DNA of 64,000 nucleotides, taken from Achromobacter sp. AONIH1 (GTDB lineage: Bacteria > Pseudomonadota > Gammaproteobacteria > Burkholderiales > Burkholderiaceae_B). Positions 37,490 through 46,155 of this stretch are shown here, one piece after another. The DNA lies in assembly GCF_002902905.1 (NCBI RefSeq), contig NZ_CP026124.1, positions 5,208,001 to 5,272,000 of the forward strand. The letters are read 5' to 3'. Made by a program: the position numbers and the translations under genes. The first letter of the stretch is position 1. Every line of letters begins with the position of its first letter. The notes below the pieces were generated by a model, which saw nothing but the letters and a program-made list of their open reading frames with translations, did no database searches and had not been told where the DNA came from.

Positions 37490-37539
37490 CCAGACAGCGC
37501 CGGCCTGGCGCCGGATCAACGCCCGCGCGGGGCATCCGG

Positions 37540-37812
37540 TCACCGGCCGCGCTTGGCCTTGTCATGCTTGCGCCAGTAGGCGAATTCTTCCTCGTGGACT
37601 TCCAGGTCCAGCTCGGCAACGCGCGCCTGCAGCCTTTCCTGCACGTCAGCAACCGCCCGGTTGTAGATGACCGGCGCGATTTCCTCCAGGAAGAATCCCA
37701 GCAGCGCGCCGGCGGCGATATTGCCGATCGGCTCTTCCATGTTCTGGTCGAAATACCGCTGGATCGACGCGACCGCCGTATCGCGCAGTTCCCGTTCAAG
37801 TTCGATAGGCAT
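37540..37812 (-). CDS. DUF2164 family protein, 90 aa
   Basis: A small helical protein of the DUF2164 family, function unknown: MPIELERELRDTAVASIQRYFDQNMEEPIG, then the conserved NIAAGALLGFFLEEIAPVIYN. The ATG at 37812 has GAGG upstream and matches the family start; an upstream ATG (37833) would add seven residues. It lies directly beside the IS110 element, whose insertion ends close to its stop codon. Confidence 0.85.
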   Translation of the reverse strand: MPIELERELRDTAVASIQRYFDQNMEEPIGNIAAGALLGFFLEEIAPVIYNRAVADVQERLQARVAELDLEVHEEEFAYWRKHDKAKRGR

Positions 37813-38158
37813 CCTGCCCGCCTCGGTTTGCATTCATGAGGGCTACGAGACTAGAACAAAGCGCGCGGCAGGACAACGCAAGCCCGGCCGCGCAACATTA
37901 TCCCGCCGGGCACACGGCCGCCTTGTTCCCGGCTTCAAGCCGCCCGCCATCGACGTAGCGCGTGAGCGCCCGCCACGGGTTCAAGGCATACAAGCGCCAA
38001 CACTGCACAACCTTGAGCGATGATCATCCGGGTTGAATCCAGATGTGCGGAAAATGGACGCCATCAGCCGCGCCAATACCGGCCGCAAGGCCGTCGGCCT
38101 CTTCGGGGAGAACCTGGCATCAAGTGGTCGCCCATAGCCCAGACAGCCCCCAAAAAGC
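37813..38158. other. Gene-free stretch before the tRNA-Leu terminator
   Basis: No gene, repeat or recognisable RNA seen. The short frames present have no ribosome site or coding bias I trust. Confidence 0.6.
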
Positions 38159-38199
38159 CAAAAACAATGACAAGGTAAAAACCTAAGTCATTGTTTTTG
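38159..38199 (-). terminator. Terminator of tRNA-Leu
   Basis: CAAAAACAATGAC / GTCATTGTTTTTG perfect outer stem with an inner AGGT-AAAA-ACCT helix, 13 bp past the tRNA 3' end on the minus strand, with a T run in that direction. Confidence 0.9.
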
Positions 38200-38211
38200 A
38201 TGGGAGTTTCT

Positions 38212-38298
38212 TGGTGCGAAGGAGGGGACTCGAACCCCTACACCTGTTACGGCGTCAGGACCTAAACCTGGTGCGTCTACCAATTTCGCCACCTTCGC
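38212..38298 (-). tRNA. leuW: tRNA-Leu, anticodon UAG, CCA encoded
   Basis: The 87-nt minus-strand sequence starts GCGAAGGTGGCGAAATTGG and ends CTTCGCACCA. The acceptor arms pair (GCGAAGG / CCTTCGC). The D-arm is TGGCGAAATTGGTAGACGC, the anticodon loop is TTTAGGT (anticodon UAG, reading CUN leucine codons), a long variable arm is present as in class II tRNAs, and the T-arm is GGGGTTCGAGTCCCC. It is divergent from dapC; a -10 (TACAAT, 38320-38315) lies upstream. Confidence 0.97.
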
Positions 38299-38327
38299 TT
38301 TAGCCAAGCCCGCTATTGTAGCTTGCT

Positions 38328-38336
38328 TGTTAAAAT
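38328..38336 (+). promoter_or_regulatory. Extended -10 promoter of dapC
   Basis: TGTTAAAAT gives the TG-N-TAAAAT extended -10 pattern. The last T is at 38336, so transcription would start around 38342-38345, essentially at the dapC ATG (38344). The divergent tRNA-Leu -10 is 8 bp away. Confidence 0.5.
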
Positions 38337-38343
38337 CGTGCGC

Positions 38344-39540
38344 ATGAACCCGCGCCTAGATGCCCTACACCCCTACCCGTTCGAGAAATTGCGGGCCTTG
38401 CTGGCCTCGGCCGGCACGCCGCCGGACGGGCTTGCCCCCATCAATCTGTCGATCGGCGAGCCCAAGCACGCCGCGCCGGAGCGCGTGGCGCAGGCCATCC
38501 GGGACGGCATGGCGGGGCTGTCGGTCTACCCGTCCACCAAGGGCGATCCGGCGCTGCGCCGGGCGATCTCCGCGTGGCTGGCGCGCCGCTACAGCATCCC
38601 CGCCCCCGACGCGGAAACCCAGGTGCTGCCCGCGCTGGGCTCGCGCGAAGCGCTGTTCGCCTTCACCCAGACGGTGATCGATCCCTCGGCCGGCGCGGTG
38701 GTGGTCTGCCCCAACCCGTTCTACCAGATCTACGAAGGCGCGACGCTGCTGGCCGGCGGCACACCCTATTACGTCAATGCCGACGCGGCGCGCAATTTCG
38801 GCTGCGACTGGAACCAGGTGCCGGAAGACATCTGGCGCAAGACGCGGCTGGTGTTCGTCTGCTCGCCAGGCAACCCGGCCGGCAACGTGATGTCGCTGGA
38901 AGAGTGGAAGACGCTGTTCCAGCTGTCCGACCGCCACGGTTTCGTCATCGCGTCCGACGAATGCTATTCCGAGATCTACCTGGACGAAGGCAATCCGCCG
39001 CTGGGCGGGCTGCAGGCGGCGCGCCGCCTGGGCCGCGACGACTACCGCAACCTGGTGGCGTTCTCCAGCCTGTCCAAGCGATCCAACGTGCCCGGCCTGC
39101 GCTCTGGCTTCGTGGCCGGGGACGCGGCGCTGATCGGCCGCTTCCTGCTGTACCGCACGTATCATGGCAGCGCAATGAGCCCCATCGTCACGGCCGGCAG
39201 CATCGCCGCCTGGACCGACGAGGAGCACGTGAAGGAAAACCGGCGCATGTACCGCGAGAAATTCGACGCGGTGCTGCCCATCCTGCGCAACGTCCTCAAC
39301 GTGGACCGCCCGCAAGCCTCGTTCTACCTGTGGGCCGGCACGTCCGGCCCCGACAGCGCCTTCGTGCGCGACCTCTACGGCCGCACCGGCGTGACGGTGC
39401 TGCCCGGCAGCTTCCTGGCGCGCGACGCGCACGGCGTCAATCCCGGCGAGAACCGGGTGCGCCTGGCGCTGGTGGCGCCGCTGGCCGAATGCGTCCAGGC
39501 CGCCGAGCGCATCGCGCATTTCGTCAAGACTTCCGTTTGA
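38344..39540 (+). CDS. dapC: DapC, N-succinyldiaminopimelate aminotransferase
   Basis: A class I/II PLP aminotransferase that makes N-succinyl-LL-diaminopimelate in lysine and peptidoglycan synthesis. The 398-residue protein begins MNPRLDALHPYPFEKLRALL. Landmarks are SIGEPKH, CSPGNPAGNVMS, SDECYSEIYL and FSSLSKRSNVPGLRSGF (PLP lysine). The ATG at 38344 fits the family; the frame extends seven residues upstream. There is no Shine-Dalgarno sequence before it, which together with the promoter position suggests a leaderless mRNA. It heads the dapC-dapD-dapE operon. Confidence 0.96.
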   Translation: MNPRLDALHPYPFEKLRALLASAGTPPDGLAPINLSIGEPKHAAPERVAQAIRDGMAGLSVYPSTKGDPALRRAISAWLARRYSIPAPDAETQVLPALGSREALFAFTQTVIDPSAGAVVVCPNPFYQIYEGATLLAGGTPYYVNADAARNFGCDWNQVPEDIWRKTRLVFVCSPGNPAGNVMSLEEWKTLFQLSDRHGFVIASDECYSEIYLDEGNPPLGGLQAARRLGRDDYRNLVAFSSLSKRSNVPGLRSGFVAGDAALIGRFLLYRTYHGSAMSPIVTAGSIAAWTDEEHVKENRRMYREKFDAVLPILRNVLNVDRPQASFYLWAGTSGPDSAFVRDLYGRTGVTVLPGSFLARDAHGVNPGENRVRLALVAPLAECVQAAERIAHFVKTSV

Positions 39541-39569
39541 CCAACCCCTCTTTGAAAAGCTGAGCCGTT

Positions 39570-41545
<1,976 letters not shown>

Positions 41546-41636
41546 CGAGCTACACCCCGCGCCTGCCGCGCGGGACCGCCGCCCCCATGAAGGCCCGCCG
41601 GGTCGGACGGGGGCGGCTTCACGAATCCGAGTACAC

Positions 41637-42533
41637 ATGAATCCTGCCGCCCGCCACGAACTGCAAACCCTGCGCGACCTGATCCGCTACGGCGTGTCGC
41701 GCCTGAACGCCGCCCAGGTGGCGCTGGGCCATGGCAGCGACAATGCCTGGGACGAGGCGGTGTACCTGACGCTGCATGCGCTGCACTTGCCGCTGGACAC
41801 GCTGGATCCCTTCCTGGACGCCCGCGTGCTGGCCGAGGAACGCGAGCGCGTGCTGGACCTGATCGACCGCCGCGTCACCGAACGCGTGCCGGCCGCCTAC
41901 CTGACCAACGAGGCCTGGCTGCGCGGCCACCGCTTCTATGTGGACGCGCGCGTCATCGTGCCGCGCTCGCCCATCGCCGAACTGCTGGACCAGGGCCTGA
42001 CGCCCTGGGTGCAGGATCCCTACGCCGTCGAGCACGTGCTGGACATGTGCACCGGCTCGGGCTGCCTGGCCATCCTGGGCGCGCTGGCCTTCCCCCATGC
42101 GCAGGTGGACGCCGTTGACGTGTCGCCGGACGCGCTGGACGTGGCCCGCCGCAACGTCGACGACTACGGCCTGGCCGAGCGGCTGGAACTGCACCAGAGC
42201 AACCTGTTCGACGCGCTGCCCGCGCGCCGCTACGACGTGATCCTGTGCAACCCGCCCTATGTGAACAGCGGCTCGATGGACGCGCTGCCGCAGGAATACC
42301 TGCACGAACCGCAACTGGCCCTGGCTGGCGGCGCGGACGGCATGGACCTGGTGCGCCGCATCCTGGAAGCCGCGCCGCGCTATCTGAGCGACGAGGGCGT
42401 GCTGGTGCTGGAAATCGGCCACGAGCGCGACTTCTTCGAAGCCGCCTTCCCCGAGCTGTCGCCCGTGTGGCTGGACACCGAGGAAGCCAGCGACCAGCTT
42501 CTGCTATTGACCCGAGAACAACTGAAAAAGTGA
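41637..42533 (+). CDS. prmB: PrmB, ribosomal protein L3 glutamine methyltransferase
   Basis: An SAM-dependent N5-glutamine methyltransferase acting on ribosomal protein L3. The 298-residue protein has a helical N-domain with RVPAAYLTNEAWLRGHRFYVD, SAM motif I as DMCTGSGCLAIL, and the NPPY catalytic motif (ILCNPPYVNSGSM). The ATG at 41637 starts MNPAARHELQTLRDLI. The stop overlaps the GTG start of the following ABC-F gene by four bases, so the two are coupled. Confidence 0.95.
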   Translation: MNPAARHELQTLRDLIRYGVSRLNAAQVALGHGSDNAWDEAVYLTLHALHLPLDTLDPFLDARVLAEERERVLDLIDRRVTERVPAAYLTNEAWLRGHRFYVDARVIVPRSPIAELLDQGLTPWVQDPYAVEHVLDMCTGSGCLAILGALAFPHAQVDAVDVSPDALDVARRNVDDYGLAERLELHQSNLFDALPARRYDVILCNPPYVNSGSMDALPQEYLHEPQLALAGGADGMDLVRRILEAAPRYLSDEGVLVLEIGHERDFFEAAFPELSPVWLDTEEASDQLLLLTREQLKK

Positions 42534-44461
42534 TACGCGCCCAAGGATTGACCGTGCGCCGCGGCACCAAGGTGCTGCTGGACGGCGCTGAGTTTGTTGT
42601 ACACCCCGGCGAACGCGTGGGCATCGTCGGCAAGAACGGCGCCGGCAAGTCGACGCTGTTCGCGCTCCTGACCGGCGAGATCGACCAGGACGCCGGCGAC
42701 CTGAGCCTGCCGGCCGGCTGGCGCATCGCCAGCGTCGAGCAGGAAATCCACGCCGACGAACGTCCCGCCCGCGAGTTCGTCATCGACGGCGACACCCATC
42801 TGCGCGAACTGCAGGCGCGCCGCGCCACGCTGGGCGACGACCAGGGCACGCAGATCGCCGAGACCGAGGCGGCGCTGGTGGAAGCCGGCGCCTGGAGCGC
42901 GGCCTCGCGCGCCGAGCAGTTGCTGGCCGGCCTGGGCTTCAAGCCGCAGGAATGGATGCAGCCCGTGCAGAGCTTCTCCGGCGGCTGGCGCATGCGCCTG
43001 GCGCTGGCGCGCGCACTGATGGCGCCGTCCGAGCTGCTGCTGCTGGACGAACCCACCAACCACCTGGACCTGGACGCCATGCTGTGGCTGGAGAAATGGC
43101 TGGCGGCCTATCCCGGCACGGTGATGCTGATCTCCCACGACACCGAGTTCCTGGACGCGGTGGCGAAATCCATCCTGCATTTCGACCATGCCAAGCTGGT
43201 GCGCTACCGCGGCGGCTACAACGACTACCTGACGCAGCGCGCCGAGCGCCTGCGCCTGGGCAACATCGCCTACGAACGCCAGCAGCGCGAGGCCGCCCGC
43301 CTGCAGGGCTTCATCGACCGCTTCAAGGCCAAGGCATCCAAGGCCAAGCAGGCGCAGAGCCGGGTCAAGGCCCTGGCGCGCATGCAGGTGCTGGCGCCGC
43401 TGCAGGCCGAAGCCGGCATCGACATCCGCATTCCCTCGCCCGATCAGGTGCCGGATCCGCTGCTGACGCTGGAACACCTGTCCGCCGGGTACACCGACGC
43501 GGCCGGCAACACCGTGCCCATCCTGCGCGACGTGACGCTGATGGTGCGCGCCGGCAGCCGCGTCGGCGTGCTGGGCGCCAACGGCGCCGGCAAGAGCACG
43601 CTGATCAAGACGCTGGCCGAAGAGCTGCCGGTGCAGGCCGGCGAGCGCCGCGCCTCGCGCGGGCTGGCCATCGGCTATTTCCACCAGCACCAGCTCGACA
43701 TGCTGGACGTGGACAGCACGCCGCTGGCGCACCTGGCGCGGCTGGCGCCCGAGGCGCGCGAGCAGGAGCTGCGCAACTACCTGGGCGGCTTCGGCTTCTC
43801 CGGCGACACGGTCAACGGCAAGGTCGGCCCCATGTCCGGCGGCGAAAAAGCCCGGCTGGCGCTGTCGCTCATCGTCTGGCAAAAGCCCAACCTGCTGCTG
43901 CTGGACGAACCCAGCAACCACCTGGACGTGGAAACCCGCGAGGCCCTGGCCGCCGCGCTGGCGGAGTTTGGCGGCAGCATGCTGCTGGTCTCGCACGACC
44001 GGCACCTGCTGCGCACCACGGTGGACAGTTTCTGGATCGTGGCCGACGGCGCCGTGCGCGAGTTCGACGGCGACCTGGAGGACTACCGCGACTGGCTGGC
44101 CGCGCGCAATGCGGGCGAGCGGGCCGAGGCGCGTGAAAACGCGGAAGGCGCCGATCCCGTCGTCGACCGCAAGGCCCAGCGCCGCGCCGAGGCCGAACAG
44201 CGCCAACGCCTTGCCGCCCTGCGCAAGCCGCTGGAAGCCAGGCTCGCCAAGGTCGAGACCGAGATGGAAAAGCTGCGCGCCAAGCTGCAGGCGCTGGATG
44301 CGACCATCGCCGATCCGGACCTGTACTCCGACGAACGCCGCGCCGAACGCCAGAAGGTCATGGCCGAGCACGGCGAACACGGCAAGCGCATGGACGAGCT
44401 GGAAGAGCAGTGGCTGGAGCTGCAAGGCTCGCTGGAGGAAATCGGGCAGTCCGAAGCCTGA
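42530..44461 (+). CDS. ABC-F family ATPase (YheS-like)
   Basis: A 643-residue soluble tandem ATPase acting on ribosomes; YheS is one of the E. coli ABC-F proteins. First cassette: Walker A GIVGKNGAGKST, signature FSGGWRMRLALARAL, Walker B LLLLDEPTNHLDLD. Second cassette: Walker A GVLGANGAGKST, signature MSGGEKARLALSL, Walker B LLLLDEPSNHLDV. There are no membrane segments. The C-terminal 100 residues form a charged coiled coil (KRMDELEEQWLELQGSLEE). GTG start at 42530 within GTGA, overlapping the prmB stop. Confidence 0.93.
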   Translation: MIRAQGLTVRRGTKVLLDGAEFVVHPGERVGIVGKNGAGKSTLFALLTGEIDQDAGDLSLPAGWRIASVEQEIHADERPAREFVIDGDTHLRELQARRATLGDDQGTQIAETEAALVEAGAWSAASRAEQLLAGLGFKPQEWMQPVQSFSGGWRMRLALARALMAPSELLLLDEPTNHLDLDAMLWLEKWLAAYPGTVMLISHDTEFLDAVAKSILHFDHAKLVRYRGGYNDYLTQRAERLRLGNIAYERQQREAARLQGFIDRFKAKASKAKQAQSRVKALARMQVLAPLQAEAGIDIRIPSPDQVPDPLLTLEHLSAGYTDAAGNTVPILRDVTLMVRAGSRVGVLGANGAGKSTLIKTLAEELPVQAGERRASRGLAIGYFHQHQLDMLDVDSTPLAHLARLAPEAREQELRNYLGGFGFSGDTVNGKVGPMSGGEKARLALSLIVWQKPNLLLLDEPSNHLDVETREALAAALAEFGGSMLLVSHDRHLLRTTVDSFWIVADGAVREFDGDLEDYRDWLAARNAGERAEARENAEGADPVVDRKAQRRAEAEQRQRLAALRKPLEARLAKVETEMEKLRAKLQALDATIADPDLYSDERRAERQKVMAEHGEHGKRMDELEEQWLELQGSLEEIGQSEA

Positions 44462-44471
44462 CGGCAAGCGG

Positions 44472-44494
44472 AGGGGGCGACAAGCCCCCTTCTT
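44472..44494 (+). terminator. Terminator downstream of the ABC-F gene
   Basis: AGGGGGC (44472-44478) pairs with GCCCCCT (44484-44490), followed by TCTT. It is a short stem 10 bp after the stop and precedes the Fur-box promoter of the sigma-factor gene. Confidence 0.7.
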
Positions 44495-44518
44495 GACTGC
44501 CGTTCCATGCGCCTATTT

Positions 44519-44537
44519 GATATCAATAATTATTATC
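44519..44537 (+). promoter_or_regulatory. Fur box upstream of the FecI-type sigma gene
   Basis: GATATCAATAATTATTATC matches the 19-bp Fur consensus GATAATGATAATCATTATC at 15 of 19 positions. It lies 50 bp before the sigma-factor ATG in a GC-rich background, which strongly suggests repression by iron-loaded Fur. Confidence 0.85.
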
Positions 44538-44587
44538 ATTTATACTTCGTCGCGAATCTGGCTCTGACGGCCGACCGGGCCGGCGTC

Positions 44588-45076
44588 ATGTCTACGCTTA
44601 CGGATGTATTTCTTCGCCACTACCGCGAACTGCTGGGCTTTCTTTCACTGCGCACGGGGTCGCGCGACGTGGCCCAGGACTGCGCCCATGACACCTGGAT
44701 CAAGCTGGCGCAATTCCGTGACCGCACGCGCCCGGACAATGACCGCGCCTACGTCTTCCGCGTCGCCGCCAATATCGCCACCGACTGGCACCGTCGGCAC
44801 AGCCGCGAACTGACCGGCGCCGCCGACTACGCGAGCGCCCTGCCCCCAACCCACGAGGCCGACACGCTGGAGGTCGCCGTGGCCAACCAGCTGCTGCGAC
44901 GGCTCGAAGCCGCGCTGCTGTCCCAGCCGCGCCGCAGCCTGGACGTGTTCGTGATGCACCGGCACGACGGCCTGACCTACCGCGCCATCGCCGAACGCTA
45001 CGCGATCACGGTCAGCGCGGTCGAAAAACACATGATGCGCATCCTGCTCGCCTGCGACCAGGCGCTGGCGGCGTGA
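44588..45076 (+). CDS. FecI-like ECF sigma factor (iron-starvation type)
   Basis: A 162-residue ECF sigma factor: region 2 (MSTLTDVFLRHYRELLGFLS, then DVAQDCAHDTWIKLAQF) and region 4 (LTYRAIAERYAITVSAVEKHM). It should direct transcription of the TonB receptor downstream once released by FecR. The ATG at 44588 is chosen because the family starts shortly before region 2 and the Fur box would otherwise be inside the gene. Its TGA overlaps the fecR-like GTG. Confidence 0.92.
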   Translation: MSTLTDVFLRHYRELLGFLSLRTGSRDVAQDCAHDTWIKLAQFRDRTRPDNDRAYVFRVAANIATDWHRRHSRELTGAADYASALPPTHEADTLEVAVANQLLRRLEAALLSQPRRSLDVFVMHRHDGLTYRAIAERYAITVSAVEKHMMRILLACDQALAA

Positions 45077-46008
45077 GCGCCGCCGACGCGCGCGGCCGGC
45101 AGGCCAGCCTGGCCGAGCAGGCCTCGCGTTGGGTCGTGCGCCGCAGCGGGCAGCCATTGGCCCCGGAGGCTCAGGCGGAGTTCGATGCCTGGTATCAGGC
45201 CGATATCCGCCATGCCGAGGCCTATGAACGGTTGGCGCGGATATGGCGCCGCATGGGTGACATCGACCAGGCCCGGCTGGCCAAGCGCCCGGCGCGCGGA
45301 CGCAAGGCAACGGTCGCGGCGCTGCTGATCGCCGCCACGGCCTGGCCCGTCTGGCAATTCTCGCGCGATGCCCATCCCGGCGCGGACTATGCCAGCGGCA
45401 ACGCGCTGCGCGTCGTCGAGCTGCCCGACGGCTCAAGCGTCACGCTGGACGCGGAGTCCGCCATCGCGCTGGACTATGCGGCGGGCAAGCGCGTCGTGCG
45501 CCTGCTGGCGGGCCGCGCGCTGTTCGAGGCCGCCCCTGCCGCGCAAGGTGGCCCCGCCTTCACCGTCACCACGCCCGATGCATCAGCCACGGCGCTGGGC
45601 ACGCGCTATACCGTGGAGCGCCAGGAGCATGGCACCCGCGTCGCGGTCTACGAACACCGCGTGCAAGTGCATTGCCGGATCTGCGCCGACGATCGCGCCG
45701 ACATCCTGGACAGCGGCGACAGCGTCCAGGTCTCGGCCGACGGCATCGTCCGCGTCGCCTCGTCAAGCGAAGCGGCGCCGGACTGGAGCCAAGGCCTGCT
45801 CTCGTTCAACGATGTGGCGCTGCCGGCGGCGGCGGCGCAATTGTCCCGCTACACCAGCAAGCGCGTGCTGGTGCTGGGGCAGGCCGCGCGCAATGCGCGC
45901 ATCTCCGGCACCGCGCGCCTGGCCGACCCGAAACGCGCGCTGGAACTGCTGCTCGCGCAGACCCGCGTGCGGATCACCGACCTGCCGGGACTGCTGCTGC
46001 TGCGTTGA
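45073..46008 (+). CDS. FecR-like anti-sigma / signal-transfer protein
   Basis: A 311-residue inner-membrane protein linking the outer-membrane receptor to the sigma factor. The N-terminal cytoplasmic segment includes FDAWYQADIRHAEAYERLARIW. The single membrane span is near residues 79-97, followed by the periplasmic FecR domain (VELPDGSSVTLDAESAIALDY) and a C-terminal STN-contacting region. GTG start at 45073, with a four-base overlap with the sigma gene. It ends 147 bp before the receptor. Confidence 0.92.
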   Translation: MSAADARGRQASLAEQASRWVVRRSGQPLAPEAQAEFDAWYQADIRHAEAYERLARIWRRMGDIDQARLAKRPARGRKATVAALLIAATAWPVWQFSRDAHPGADYASGNALRVVELPDGSSVTLDAESAIALDYAAGKRVVRLLAGRALFEAAPAAQGGPAFTVTTPDASATALGTRYTVERQEHGTRVAVYEHRVQVHCRICADDRADILDSGDSVQVSADGIVRVASSSEAAPDWSQGLLSFNDVALPAAAAQLSRYTSKRVLVLGQAARNARISGTARLADPKRALELLLAQTRVRITDLPGLLLLR

Positions 46009-46155
46009 CCGCGACGACCGGCATGCGGCGGCCCATTTGCCGTTTGCCAATCGGTAAATAAGAATCAATATAAATTATTCATGGCGATCGCGCTGAGGTA
46101 ATCCAGCGCCCGCAGCGTCCTACGGCCGAGATCAACACCGCTTTTGGACGCACGC

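Larger units (their letters stand above)
36220..37539 (-). mobile_element. IS110-family insertion sequence (ends not resolved)
   Basis: It is defined by an IS110-type DEDD transposase (36361-37388) and flanking non-coding DNA rich in hairpins on both sides (36225-36283 and 37411-37489). IS110 elements lack classic long terminal repeats and target duplications, so I cannot fix the ends by eye. The limits given are the free space between the upstream gene-free region and the DUF2164 gene. It sits beside the ethanolamine-type cluster. Confidence 0.6.

Noticed and set aside
36361..37539. Terminal inverted repeats or target duplication for the insertion element
   Set aside because: None found by eye, as expected for the IS110 family; the ends cannot be fixed without comparing copies.
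42380..44467. Minus-strand frame of 695 codons opposite the ABC-F gene
   Set aside because: Antisense shadow of a gene with two intact ATPase cassettes.
46049..46083. Possible second Fur box before the TonB receptor (AT-rich AAGAATCAATATAAATTATT)
   Set aside because: AT-rich but aligns poorly with the Fur consensus in any register; more likely part of the sigma-factor-dependent promoter.
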